Source of the DNA: Diatrype stigma
Lineage: Eukaryota; Ascomycota; Sordariomycetes; Xylariales; Diatrypaceae
Length of the DNA stretch: 64,000 bases
Assembly (NCBI GenBank): GCA_022225965.2
Contig: JAKJXP020000009.1
Coordinates: 1 to 64,000 of the forward strand
Direction: 5' to 3'
In this document: in pieces, positions 22,036-34,964 of the stretch
How the letters are laid out: every line of letters starts with the position of its first letter
Numbering within the stretch: position 1 is the first letter of the stretch
The notes under the pieces: generated by a model
Databases searched by the model: none
What the model was told of the DNA's origin: nothing
The model's input: the letters and a program-made list of their open reading frames with translations, nothing else
Program-made: the position numbers and the translations under genes

Positions 22036-24609
22036 ATGGGTCTCTTGTACGTTCACTTTTTGCTAGCTAGTGGTGCTGCGAAACGGCCTGGTATCTAACT
22101 TAAATCCCGCGTGCAGAGCCCTTGGTACGGCTTTGGATTGGCCCGATGCGAAGACGCATGCAAATCAGGTCCGGGAATGGGGGATCAAGGTATATTGGCT
22201 CCTAAAACATACACACACACACACACACCTCCCACCCCCTCCCCCCATGAACCACACACCGCACGTGTTCATCTGGCTAGATCCCGGCTAACCCCCTTGA
22301 AAGCAATTACTCGAGATCTGGAATAAGGCGAAACATAAAGAACGTGACGCTCTGCTGTGGGGCGACGAGGTACTTATTTCCCCCTTTTCCCCTGAGCAAA
22401 GCTACCAGCGGAAGATAGTCGACTTGCTCACTGACCTGCGAAATAGGTAGAATATCTCGTTGTAACGTACTCTCAAGATGAGCCGAAGGTCCTCCTGTCT
22501 TTGCGACAGGCGGATATCCTCAAGGCTCTGGCTAATGATGAGGAGCTATCCACTAAGGGTGGATGTGTCCCGAATCTTCAGGAGGTTGACTCCCGGAGCT
22601 CGGCCCCGTTACCGGTGTTCCACCCCGAGTTTGGTAGGTTCATGCTCGAGGCCACACCGGGGAAGCCTTGGGGCATAGGCTTTAAGGAGCTCTTAGATGT
22701 TGAGTCCAACATGAAACTTAGGCATGTGCAAAATATTCCTAATGAATAAAATGATCTCGAGCTAACTCTAGACTAGGAGGAAGATTGCAAAGGAACACAT
22801 GAATAGCAATGAATACCCTATCACACTCACGACATTCCCCCGCTTGGGTGTTCCAGGTGTCTTCACAGATCCATACTACCCGCCGTCCGGGTCAAAGCTA
22901 CGGTCTCAGTTCGTGCCGGACGAGATTGCCAACCCCCACATCCGGTTTCCAACCCTTGCGGCGAACATCCGTTGGCGTCGAGGTAGGAAAGTACAGGTGA
23001 ACGTGCCGGTGTTCTTCGATGAGAACACACCGAAGCCGTGGAAAGACCCGTCCGTCAACTACGACCTGCACAACTGGCCCGAAGACGACGATGTCAGAAA
23101 CGGGGCGGCCCCGGACAACTTCATCCACATGGACGCCATGGCCTTCGGCATGGGGAGCTGCTGTCTTCAGATCACCTTCCAGGCGAAGAACATCACCGAG
23201 GGCCGAACGATGTACGACCAACTGAGCCCGCTCGGCCCCATCCTGCTGGCTCTGACGGCAGCGACTCCCATCTACAAGGGCTTTTTGGCCGATACGGATG
23301 TCCGCTGGAACCAAATCAGTCGGTCTGTCGATGACCGCACCCCGGAAGAACTAGGTGAGAAGGTAAGTACAACACATACCCTCCCAAATTAGCCGCAGCA
23401 GCGCCTCTCGTGCATCCCACCCGCGCAACCTCCCTACCTACACAAAACGTTATTGCCAATAGCGCTAACGTGCACACTTGCAAGCCCCTGGAGCATGACC
23501 GCTGGCGGATTCCCAAGTCGCGCTACGCGTCCAACTCGACGTACATCAGCACGGATCCGCGGCTGCGGCCGGAGTACATGGACCCGAACCTGGTGGTGGA
23601 CGAGGCGATCAAGGCGCAGCTACTGGCGGGCGGGATGGACGACCGGCTGGCGACGCACTTCGCGCACCTGTTCATCCGGGACCCGATCGTGATCTTCAGC
23701 GAGGACCTGGAGAACCTAGACCTGGCGCAGGCCGACCACTTCGAGAACCTGCAGAGCACCAACTGGCAGCACATGCGGTTCAAGCCGCCCCCGCCGGGCT
23801 CCGACATCGGCTGGCGCGTCGAGTTCCGCCCCATGGAGATCCAGGTCACCGACTTCGAGAACGCCGCCTTCTCCGTCTTCATCGTGCTCGTCACCCGCGC
23901 CGTCCTCAGCTTCGACCTCAACTTCTACATCCCCATCGCCCGCGTCGACGAGAACATGGAGACCGCCCACGCCCGCGACGCCGTCCTCGACCGCCGCTTC
24001 TACTTCCGCCGCGACCCCTTCCCCGCGGCCCGCCCGCCCCGCACGCCTCGCAACGGCGGCAACGGCAACGGCAGCGCCGCCACGTCGGGCGCCAACTCCC
24101 CGACCGCCGCGTCCGGCGGCGCCTTCGGCAGCAGCCGGCCCCCGACGCCGCCGGCGGGGCCCGTCGAGGACGAGTACGCGCTGATGACGATCGACGAGAT
24201 CATCAACGGGTCGTCCTCCTCCGGCAGCAGCGGCAGCGGGTTCCCTGGCCTGATCCCCATCGTGGAGAGCTACTTGGACTCGGTCAACGTGGACGTGCAG
24301 ACGCGGTGCGAGCTGGACACGTACCTGGACCTGATCCGGCGGCGGGCCAGCGGCGAGCTCTGGACGGCCGCGCGCTGGCTCCGCGCCTTCGTCGCGTCCC
24401 ACCCATCCTACGCCCGCGACAGCGCCGTCGGCGACGCCGTCACCAAGGACCTCGTCGCCGCCGTCATCGCCGTCGGCGAGCGCGAGCAGTCGGGCCGGGG
24501 ATGGGCTGGGCTCGAGGCCGAGGGCGTCCCGAACCTGGACAGGCTGCTGGGGCCGTTCCGGGGCGGCTGCGGCGGCGGCGGCGGGTCCGGTGGTCCTTCT
24601 TCTTCGTGA
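22036..24609 (+). CDS. GSH1: Glutamate-cysteine ligase catalytic subunit (glutathione synthesis), six exons
   Basis: Catalyses ATP-dependent joining of L-glutamate and L-cysteine, the first and rate-limiting step of glutathione synthesis, in the cytosol. Exons are 22036-22046, 22117-22189, 22304-22369, 22447-22721, 22777-23362 and 23485-24609, giving 711 aa, usual for fungal GCL. The 11-nt first exon encodes MGL plus part of a Leu codon; the joined start reads MGLLALGTALDWPDAK. Family blocks are WGDEVEYLVV, HPEFGRFMLEATPGKPWG, MGSCCLQITFQ, ATPIYKGFLADTDVRWN and EFRPMEIQVTDFENAAFSVF. Intron 4 (22722-22776) uses a GC donor (AG|GCATGT) with a TAACT branch region and an AG acceptor. It is the only join that keeps the frame and the conserved ESNMKLRRKIAKEH. 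Intron 2 carries an (AC)n tract. A Gly/Ser/Pro-rich insert (about RNGGNGNG to PPTPPAG) precedes EDEYALMTIDEIING, as in other fungal GCLs. The last exon is strikingly G/C-ending in codon use. Confidence 0.96.
22722..22776 (+). other. Non-canonical GC-AG intron in the GCL gene
   Basis: This is a 55-nt intron beginning GCATGT and ending GACTAG, with a CTAAC branch point shortly before the acceptor. Exon 4 ends in phase 2 (AAA CTT AG) and exon 5 resumes with G AGG AAG, encoding LRRKIA. The nearest GT four bases downstream would shift the frame. Confidence 0.8.
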
Positions 24610-27600
24610 GGTCGGGTCTCAGCCCGGGGTAGGACCGGAGGTGGCATATTTACCTAGCAGTTACTACCTAACTACCTACTTACCAGGTAGTTAGTTAGTT
24701 GGCCGGGATATATATTTTTTTCGACCGAAGCGCGCGTGGAGAGATAGATGGATGGACGGATATGGTTTTGGGGTAGCGGGGTGAGTGGGTGAGTGAGTGA
24801 GTGGTTCAATGGCTGCCCCTTTCTGGGGCTCGTGACACAGATAGACTCCCGAAGTATACGCCCATGCATGCGTGATCGCACGCACACATCTGATTACATA
24901 TAGCTGGATAGTACATAGACCTTTTTTCATTATCTTTTACCGTTTCGTCATATAGGTCATCGTTTGCGTTTTCAATTAATTTGTTCCCCCGCCACCCACC
25001 TCCGCCCCTTTTTCTGCCAAGTATTGTGAAAACCCCTATATACATATATCGAAGTGCCCCATACTGAACTTCATGTACTCGGCTGTTACCACCCACGTAG
25101 ATAACTAAGGAACGTCGCCTTGGCTTCTCGACCCTTGTTTCCCCCGCCCCCTTAACGCAGATTGCCTGTCTATGCCACGCGGTGATTGTGCCCCTATATT
25201 CACATAGCTAGCATAGGTAGTCATGCATTAGCAGACAAAGAACCCCTGAACCTAGACCTGAACCCCCCTCCCTGCCGGGGGAAGATGGGGCACGGCGGTT
25301 GAGCGGTCACAGATCCGGGCCGAGCATTCAGACCGCTGGGAGAGAGAGAGAGAGTGGGGGGTGAGTATTGACTTGTGTCCTGAGATGGGCTGGTTGATAA
25401 TGACTGGTCAGAACCTGCCCTTTTCCACCACACGTCATGAGCCAAAGAAGAAATAACGCACGTAGGCTGTAGCGTGTCTGATATAGCTATATCACGATCA
25501 GATCTGGTATCTGCTACAATGCTTAACAACTCCCGAGTCTGCGAGGCTGCTTCAACGGCGCGGGTGCAATCTAGCTGGGGAGTTGGTTGGGATCAAAAAG
25601 GGAATTCTCCTGGTATGTCTCTCTAGCCAAACATCTAGGCAGTCTACCTCATGATGTTATCTCCATCATCTCCATCATCACCACAAAAGCTTACGCTAGT
25701 TACCGTACCCTACACGGCAATTACTAGCGAGCCAGACGGACGCTCACTGGTAAATAGCTGCCGTGTACGATAAACAACGAAAGTTACAAGTTTAACGAGG
25801 TTAGATGATCCAGACCTGCACATGCACATGCAAGCCAGCCAGCTACCGACATACGTTCATTGATCAGGTACACCCATGCGTGGATGGGGGTATGCAAGGT
25901 ATGGTATGGTATGGTACGGGTGGGATCTACGGTGCTAATAGATCGAGTCCTCTCGACGAGGTATACCCAGCAACATGTACCAGCAGCAGCAGCAGCAGCG
26001 TGCTCGATATATACTCACCTAGATACTACGTGTGCACACATACTCACATATATCTAGTAATTTTGGGACGGTAGGGGTGAGGCCAATATATGGAAACCGT
26101 TTATATGTTCAATCATCCTCATCTTCTCTCCACAGACTTTCTAATATCTGTTGATCCGTGCTTAGCTGTGACGGTATGCTAGCTGAGTAATATAACGAAT
26201 AATACCTAGTTGACATTTGGTTGACAAGGCAACAGAACTGGATCTAGATCTAGATCTAGGCAATGAAGGCGCGGATGGCATGAGATCCGGCGCAGCGAGC
26301 GCGTTTTACCATTGGCGGGAGTTTGGGCCGGCAGAGTATTCTACATGCCGGTGCATGATATGCCGAGATGTCGCTGTCGCTATCGCTACCTGACCTCGGT
26401 AGGGAAGAGGCGTTCGCTCGATGTCTGCTGTGAGTGGCTGCTTCGTGACTGACTCCCTCCCTAACCAGGAGCAGCCAAGGAAGAAGCAACGAAAGCAGCT
26501 TACACATGCGCACGAACGAGGGAGAAGGGAAACAGCTTGCGCGCGCGCTGCGCTACTTAAACGATAGCGACTGTCTCAGATCCTCATGCAAGCCACAAGC
26601 GCCAGCGGCGGGCGGTTCGTGGGTGTTACCGACGTGGGCTAGCCTTGCGCTTTCGCGGCTGCGTGGTTATTGGCAGAGCCATGTGTCTGTCTGCCTGTCT
26701 CAGGCCATCCACATCCACACCCCACGCACGGCACGCATGCGCTCCATCCTGCCGGGAAAGGCTGAGACCCTACGTGCCTTGCCTTGCCTTGCCTTGCCGT
26801 TCTACCTGCCCCCCACCACCCTACCCCCTAGCATGGAATCTTCTGGCGCGCCTCGGGAAAATTCGGGGCCGCGAATGGTCATCGCGAGAGCGATATTTCT
26901 TTCTGCTGGGCGCCGGTAGCCTAGATATCCCGCAGATGTGGCGTCCGCAGTCTAAGAATGGGGAGAGAACCAGATGCCAGGCAAGACAAGGCAAGGCAGG
27001 GCAAGGTGGAACGGCACTTCTGCTGCAGATGCCACGTCAATGGCGTCACGAAAGGGTTCAGCCCGCCCGTCCTTCGGATCCGATGGGGTGTGTGAGGGGG
27101 GAGGCCCAATGTCTCAGACCTGCGTGTGGGTTGGTCGTTGGGCTTGAACCATTCCTCAAGCGCCCTGCCATCCTCAGCCGCCTCCTGCCTGAGCCTCTGG
27201 GCTGTTTGTCTCTCCCCCTCCCCCCGCTCTCCAGCCCCATTCGGGAATGGGGTCCGAGACGAGACGCGCCTCTGGACGAGCGTGTCACCGGATGCGAAAT
27301 AGAGATCTCACATGAGCCACAGAGCGGAGGAGAGGGGGAGGAGGAGAGGTTCGATTTGTCACACCGCCAGGACAGGAGACACGTGATACAGAATGTTCCA
27401 TAGACACTCGAGACCTCATGCTTAAGCCGCACTCGCATGATGGCTTAACTTGGCGCTCGGGTGTGTGATAGGTCGATATAGTCAAGCTGAGAGGACGATC
27501 ACGGCCTGGGTACTGGCCGATCCATGCGCGGAGCGCTATTAGGCGTCGCTCACCGGCGTTGAATCGACGAGCTCTAAGACCACACGGTCCGCATCCATTG

Positions 27601-30400
27601 GAGTAGAAGGTTTCTTCTAGAGGCTAGCGGTGTCGAACCATCATGATGACGATACCTGCATTCCAGCTTAGATCAGATCTAGCGGGGCAGCTGGGGTCCC
27701 TGCAATGAGCCAATATTGTCAATGCCTGCCAATAGACTCGCGGGGACGGGAGATCGCTCATCTGGCCTGACCGAACATTCGGATTTCAGATCCGCGGCGA
27801 TACGGTACCACGATTGGAAGATCTCCAGGCCTCAGAGACTACCACACGCACATCACTCAGACCTCCAAAGCCACATCGTCAAAGCCACATCGCCTCGATT
27901 ACGACCCTGATAGGACCCTGGGCGTGGGTGAGGCTCCCAATGGATGCCGTCTTCTGAAGCTAGAGCCTCGTTGTATCAGCCACGTCTTGACAGGGGATGA
28001 AGCCGCTCATTACAGATCGGGCGACAAGCCCCATGTGCTCATGTGTCCCTGCGGGCTGTTAGTAATCAAACAGCTAGCCCAACTCGCTCACGAAGAAGCC
28101 CGGGAGGTTTAGCAAGGGCGCTACGCACCCCAGCCATGAGCTTTCCTAAGTAGAGCGAACGCTACTAAGAGGGTAGATCTCAGGGGAAGGGGGTGGAGGC
28201 ATTGGTATAATAATAAGTCCGACCAACCCCTGAGTAGTAATCACTGTTTGGCGAAGGCCAGTGTTGAGAGTGGACTAGCATAGGGAATACCTATTGCCCG
28301 TCCATCATCCCCAAACCCAAAACTAAGCCACGTGAGTAGAAACATCGCTGAAGAACAACGCTCGCTTCGGTTTTATGATGGATAAGCAACGGTAGGTAGC
28401 CTTGCCTCATCCTTGTGAGCACCAGAACCTCCCCCCAAGCCTTCCCGTTTCTCCCGGGATGCTCTAGTGCCGGCCGGCTAAGACGGCTCTCACCTGCTAA
28501 TAATAACGCTGACCTAGCTAGTTGGTAAGGCTACTGTAGACACTGCCAGTTTTGGTCCGCCTCCGCGTCCTCGTTCAAGTTAGAATCATCTGATAAAAAT
28601 TTCGAGATCGATCTCGGCCCAGAGCCCCCCCGCCCATCTCTCCACTGCCGTTGAGGGGCTTTATCGGATTTGTTAGCTCGCACGGCTCGCAGACCCTGAG
28701 GCCCTGGTGTCAGGAGCAATAACAGGGCAGACGAGCCCCAGTACCTAGCGCCATCGGGGCCCAGGGTATCGTGCGAGCTATGTAGATAGCGTCTCCAGTG
28801 GACACGCTGGTATAGTCTACTTATCTAGTATGTAGTCTTCGGACTGGTAGGTAATAAGCACAACGGCTGAACGGCTTCACTAGTAGTTAGCGGCGGAGAT
28901 CGAAGGTGACAGGCGGGTGCGAGTAGGCACTATAGGTATGACTAACCTACATTGGAGCCGCTGCTCCGAGAATGTCATCTATGCTTTCTCCTACTAGTTG
29001 ACTACCATATCGCGTACCTATATACGCGCGCTGTATAGCAACCAGCATCTCCGGAGCAAGGGGTTGACGACAAGTACTAATAGTTAGTAAGCGGGAATCA
29101 GGAAATCGGGATCGATGAGATCGAAGCCTCGAGATCGAGCGGCGCGAACCCTAATACCGGTAATCTCCAGACCGGGTGGTGGCTGTGAGATTTGTGAGAT
29201 GTCGACGAGCAGGGTATGTAAATACGTACTATGTAGAGCCTAGCCTGTCAGAGCATCGTCATGCCGCCGTTGCTGACTAGTGCTGATGCGATGGGATGAC
29301 GGCAGTCAAGGACGAGTGGTGATAGCTATGTATGCTAACCATAATGCTTCCTGATTTGTTTCCTTACCAACTGCTTCGGCCTATCTACCTAGCAGCCGAC
29401 GTGTCCATATACCACATGCAGGTTGGATAGTTTTGTGACTATCTAGAACTTGGTGAGCGGAACTACACTCAAAGCACACGCGTACATGGTTAAGGCCATA
29501 CTTGATTCTTGTCCTATCTGCTATATACTGAGGCGTAGTGTCTACGCTGTGCGGCTAAACCAACTAGTCACTAGAAGATCCATCCGTGAAGGATTATTCC
29601 CGTGGCAGCCCTACATCGTAACTATAGGATCCACCGCTGTCAAATACGAAAATGTGCCTAGTATTAATTAGGGGGGGTATATTGATCAGATGGCGGTCAA
29701 AAGTCAGGCCATATTGATGCCACTAGCATCTGCTAAAGGAATGGAAAGGGAAAGGTGAGGTCGGAAAGCCAGAGTGAGTGAATGTGATCCATCCATCCAT
29801 CCACCTGTTCCGTAACCTACACATATACCGTCACTAGTTAGTAACCGCCGAATACTTCCACGCGGCGTACCTATCTACCCACTGCCTCTATGGAGTACAT
29901 AGCAAACTAGATCTTGCACGAGCCTATGATCTGGGAAAGGACCTGCAAGATTCGGTTAGTCAGATCTGGTTGATGTCGGGATGTACCTCCGGGTGTATCT
30001 GCAGGTATCGTAGGGTACAGAGCAGCTACGGCACCCACGTGGCCGAAACATACTCCATAGGAACGCTAGCGATCCCGTACTTGGGTGTATATGTGAGTAG
30101 CCAGGTAGTACCTTATGGTCAACTACCTACAGAGTATACATGGAAAGAAAGAGTATGGGTGAACGTCTGGTTCATGACCGTTGAGGCCCCCCACCTACCC
30201 ACGATGTTCATCCTCCTTTGCATCGACCCCTATATCCGGTACCGGTTCGTTATCATGTCATGTTATGTTATATTATGTTATTTACATAGCTGGCACGACT
30301 ACCTACGTTTAAGTAAAGTTAATGAATGGGATCTATCCATAGCTTAGTTTGCCGGTCTCATCTACACTTGTACGTCGTGAGCATCTGTGACACGCCGTGA
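24610..30400. other. Gene-poor intergenic stretch downstream of GCL
   Basis: No convincing gene was found here. Contents are a 10-bp-stem hairpin just after GCL (24668-24694), GA and CAG microsatellites (25340-25360 and 25980-26000), and a (GATCTA)n tract at about 26241-26258. A G/C-rich segment at 26270-27450 has open frames on both strands that look like composition artefacts. TACCTA-type motifs are scattered. Frames between 27700 and 30350 are short and lack domains. Confidence 0.5.
24668..24694 (+). repeat. Inverted repeat (10-bp arms, 7-nt loop) in the GCL 3' flank
   Basis: Left arm CTAACTACCT at 24668-24677, loop of seven bases, right arm AGGTAGTTAG at 24685-24694, perfectly complementary. 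It starts 59 bp after the GCL stop codon and would fold in the mRNA if the 3' UTR extends that far. It is built from the TACCTA/TAGGTA motif common in this genome, so it may be a by-product of that microsatellite. Confidence 0.7.
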
Positions 30401-33114
30401 TCTCAGACAAGCGTTTGTCAGACTTGAGCCCGCGGGCTAGAAAAAAAGTAGAAAAGAAAGAAAAAAAAAAGGGGGGGCGGCCGGGCGATGGCATCGATTG
30501 TTTCAAGCTGCGGACGGGTGTGGTTGGCTGTCCTTCGGTGGGGGTGCGAATGGTGGAAAGGTGGAAAAGGTGTGAAGAATGGCGGAAGGGGTACAAAAGG
30601 GGGGCAGCTCGAAACGAGACCTCCGAGACATGACAACGCATCGCTCACCACCTCCCTAGGTATAGTGAGTGCTAAGGCATAGCAAATACAGATACAGATA
30701 CCCGTAGACAGATACAGATGCAGATGCAGATGCATACATATAGTACATACATGTATGTATATACTTACAGGCTCTCTACAGCATACTATAGTAGCACCTA
30801 GTTGCCGCCTACTTCTTCATTTCTAGGTAGGCATTGTATGTACTGTATGTAGGTATGTACAAGTACCTGCCTATGTATGTAGCAATAGTCAGCTACTATG
30901 GTATACCCAATAAGGATACCATAGTAGTATTATCGAGTTAGATCGATTGACTGCCTCGCCTGTAACCCTATTTTATTCCTCGGATCTTCTCTCATCCCCT
31001 ACTCCCTACAGTTACCAATGGATGCCACCCAGGCTTGCCTAAAAGGGCAGGGGGCCGAATAATGTGGCTTGATGCATGAGAGGCCCTCAGTAACCTACCG
31101 CGCATGGCCCAGATCTCTCTGGGTGATTCACCTATTATCGTCAATATGGAATTGGAGGTGGCAGCTATGTAACGTTGGTTGGGCTGGGCGACTACTAGTA
31201 GTCAAGAGGTGAGTAGTCATATTGTTATGTTCATGTACACAGATAGGGATCGTGCTATATGTACTGCGTACATGATATGTATGTAGGCAGCTCATCTGCT
31301 AGCTGCACCATTTCGGGGAAAATGGATCTTACACACACGCGCGCTCACACACAGGCTCACACACGCATACACACGCACACACACGCACACACATCCACGC
31401 AAGTGTACATGCACAGATGGAGGTGGTAGGTCGAATCGAACCTGCGTGCTTCAGATAGAACGATCCCGTGTTACGTCCAACTGGGGTGAAGGGCGATGGC
31501 TGGCTGTCCGTGAGTCTCATTGGCGCTGAAGGATTGGTCACTCTCACTGTCTTGGATGCGAGCGCTCCGCAAGTGTTGTTAGGAGGCAGAGCAGGGCTGG
31601 CAGGTTTGCAGCCAACTGGCTGTAGATGTGATAGGGCTGGCCTCGACTGCGAATAAGGACTTAAGCTTGATTATCTCCAGTTATATCTACATATGTATGT
31701 ATTGTACCTACAATACAATGCCTATATCGGGAATCTCACCAACAAATAGTGTTACATTACATATACCAGGGCATCGCGTATGTAGATGAAATAACTACCG
31801 GTAAGCGCTACCACCGTACGGGCCATAGATCTGAGACCAGACTTATTATAATATATGTATTCCCCTATAGATGGCAACCTGATTAGTTAACCCATCCAAG
31901 GCCAACCAACCACCGCCGACCTTGCTCTCTCGTAATCATTGATCATCGGACGAACGAAAAGAAAAACAGGGGGCTCTTATACATACCTACATACTTCCAC
32001 TTACCTACTCCGTATGCTGCATGAACGGGTACTTGACTGCATAGTGCGAAACAAAGTTCCCAACGAAGAAATACCTACATACTTATTACTAACACGCGCC
32101 CCCCTTTTATGTAACTCGAGCGTGGTGGTGTGGCGAGGCCAAACGCTCCAGCATGTAGGTATATGCGGTTTAAACTCGATAATGAGGTAGAGTAGCTGAG
32201 GCAAAGCCTGCCTGCCTTTCTACGTTTCTTTCCGTACGAGGCTTAACCTTAAGAGTTAAATGCAGGAGCTACGCAACGGCAGGAGGTTAAGTTACATCCA
32301 CGAACGCCTCGTATCCCCCCCCCCACTCGCCAGCCTGACATGTCAGCCTGTCAACGGCAAAAGCAACCTGTAGCCGTGCCTCCTGGGATCAAGAGGGGTG
32401 ATGAACAGCAGAGAAGCAGATCGATAAACACAGACAGACAGACCGGACGAGAACCCGAGACCTTGTTGTTATCGTTGTCATCGTTGTTGCTGTTGATGTC
32501 TTAATACAATGAAAATTAAAAAGTGACGAGTCGACATTCACGAGTTTATGAGTCCCCGTCTTGTCTTCTCCGCCCCAGGAATCGCAGAGTGGGTGCATTA
32601 TCCGTTTTCCGCCCTGTATCTCGATGATTAGGTATCTCATAGTTGGCTGTTCATGTGTCATCTTCCGGGCACTGTGACTAAGCAAGGTAAGGGGGCAATG
32701 ATGAAATTTATGATAAATGATACCTAGGCAAAGACGAGATATGCTGTCCCTACATTTGTTGCTGCTGTGCGCTCCTTGCACAGGCAACGCGCCAAGTCAG
32801 ATCAGTCGCCTGCATGGGACTTTATATACCTACTTTACATACCTACCCAGCTACGGCGACGTAGACGTAGACAGCGACGGCTGCTGATGCGGATGCGTCC
32901 ATCTATGTAGGTCAGGTACGTATAGGTATCTATAGCTAGCCGCGCATTGTGACAGGAAGGAAAAGACCATGCAGGTCTGGGTGCAAGTCTGGGACGCTGC
33001 CTGCCGCGCTGCCGTAACAGCCAAGGACCAGGTGAGTAAATAAATGCAGGTAGCTAGGTAACTAACTAGTCCGATTGATTAACTACCTAGGTATATGCAA
33101 TCTTCTTCGACAAA

Positions 33115-33138
33115 AATCCGGGGGAGCTCCCCCGGATT
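33115..33138. repeat. 24-bp perfect palindrome
   Basis: Each 12-base half reads AATCCGGGGGAG and is followed directly by its reverse complement with no spacer and no mismatch. The centre is the AGCT of GAGCTC. It lies in an otherwise featureless spacer. Confidence 0.95.
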
Positions 33139-34933
33139 CCTCCTTGGCTGCCCTGATAGTATGCTGGTTTAGTTTTGGGTACCCCAGTCATCGTCTGTCT
33201 CTCTTTGAAGTGTGCACAATGTGGATGATATATGCCATATTACCTACGTTAACATAGGGTGACATCCATATTCCCTACCCACGTACTAAGGCAATAGAGA
33301 GAAAGGGAGAGACTTCAGATATATGGGATAGGGATGCACTCGCTCGTCGCTACCTATAAGCCACTTGTACCTACATGCATGCCCATAGGTGGGGAGGAAG
33401 GAATCGAAGTCACAACCCGGAAGACCTCACGATAACCACCCGGCTCTGCCTTCTCTCCGCATCGGTAGCCGCCCCTCTCTTTCTGCGTTATGGTAGCAGT
33501 GGTACTGCCCGGCGGACAAGATCTATAGTAAGATGCAGATGTGCCTGCCTGCAGCGCGGCGAACTTGATTTCATGTACCTTTCCTTTCTAGTGTTCTGGT
33601 AGGTAGGACGAGGGTAGGGTACGGTATGGTATAGGTATAGGTATAGATTATATGCGGGGATGGGGAGGGAGGAGCAAGGGAGGGGGAGGGGGAGGGGACG
33701 AGAGAGAAAAAGAGGACCATCCCGTCGTCTATGTACGTGTTTCTCCTTCCCGTCCGTCCCGCCCTTCTCTTTCTGTCTACCTTTTCGGGTCTCCACATCT
33801 CCGATCTCCCCTCTTTTTTTTCTCGGACGTCCAAGCCGTCAAGGGGCAGGGCAGGGCAGGGCAGGACAGACCAAGACATATCCCAGACCACCACCTATTG
33901 CCTATCGGTATCGCCTTCATCTCGAATGGAACGCTATGCAATCACCCGTCGTCCAGGAAAGCAATGCATGCGGTTGCGAAAGGGGGAAAGGCAGAGACGG
34001 ACGGAGCCGGCGTGGCGCTCAGTAAAGCTTCGGCGCCAAAGAACTACGTGCTACTCACTACTGAGTGGCAGCCTTGCATCCGGTGGACTACGTAAGTGGG
34101 TATTGGCGAGTTATTAAGGTAGTGAGTGCTACTATTCTTTCAAATAGTAACTTGAAGCTAGGGGTGGAGGGTGGGTTAGGCCATGCCATTATGATCATGG
34201 CGGATAGACAAGTACTGTGCACGCGAGCATGATTCATCGAGCTCTGTATACACCGACGGGAGTCGCACGCCTCTTTCACCCATGCATTAGGGATCTGAAT
34301 CTGGAATTGGCCATGGCTAGATCTGTCCAATCCGTCGCCGTTAAGAAAAATGCCGACTTGTCGATGGTACTTTACTGCTGCAGCACAGCACATGCACGAC
34401 TTTCGTTCCGATCCTGTAGGTAGGCTCGTTGCAACTCAAGCGTCGGAGCCGCAATTCGCAGGCAGGGCAAGGCGAGGCGAGGTATGGCGAGGCAAATAAA
34501 TGCTGTCTGTCTACCTGTCTGTCGCTCCGTCTGTCAGGTCGTCTGGGGATGGATGGACCTTGCGCGTGTGATGGGCCTTGGGCCCTGGCCAACAGGGCGG
34601 TAACGCGATGAGCTGGTGCCCAAACGCGGAAGAGACAGAGATATATATGTATGTAGGTGTGTGCATGTATGTGTGTGTGCGTGTGCGATGGCAGCCGATC
34701 TACCCATCTGCAGTATCAGCACAAGGTAATGAACGAGGTTCGTTCCGTCTTCGTTCATTTCGAAGGGTGACTACCTATCAAGAGAGTCCGTCGTGTCGTC
34801 AGACGATGCAGGCCAGTAGGTAGGCTGGTTTGGTTGGTTTGAACTCGTTGTCAACAAACCAAACGCTCCGCCCTCCCCCGTTCTACCCCTGGCCAACAAC
34901 TTCATAGTGGCGTAGACCTATCTCCGCCCGCAG

Positions 34934-34964
34934 TAGAGAGAGAGAGAGAGAGAGAGAGAGAAGA
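34934..34964. repeat. (GA)n microsatellite
   Basis: An uninterrupted run of about thirteen to fourteen GA dinucleotides within intergenic sequence. No function is inferred. Confidence 0.85.

Noticed and set aside
22478..22678. Arg/Ser-rich ORF in GCL exon 4 region
   Set aside because: Out-of-frame shadow of the conserved GCL exon encoding HPEFGRFMLEATPGKPWG.
26645..27403. 252-aa plus-strand ORF
   Set aside because: Pro/Arg/Cys-rich with CCTTG and GGCAAG repeats, open frames also on the other strand, no domain, and starts with low-complexity sequence.
31425..31450. tRNA-like T-loop (TCGAATCGAACC, reverse strand)
   Set aside because: The flanking bases do not form a T-stem, and no acceptor or anticodon arms are present.
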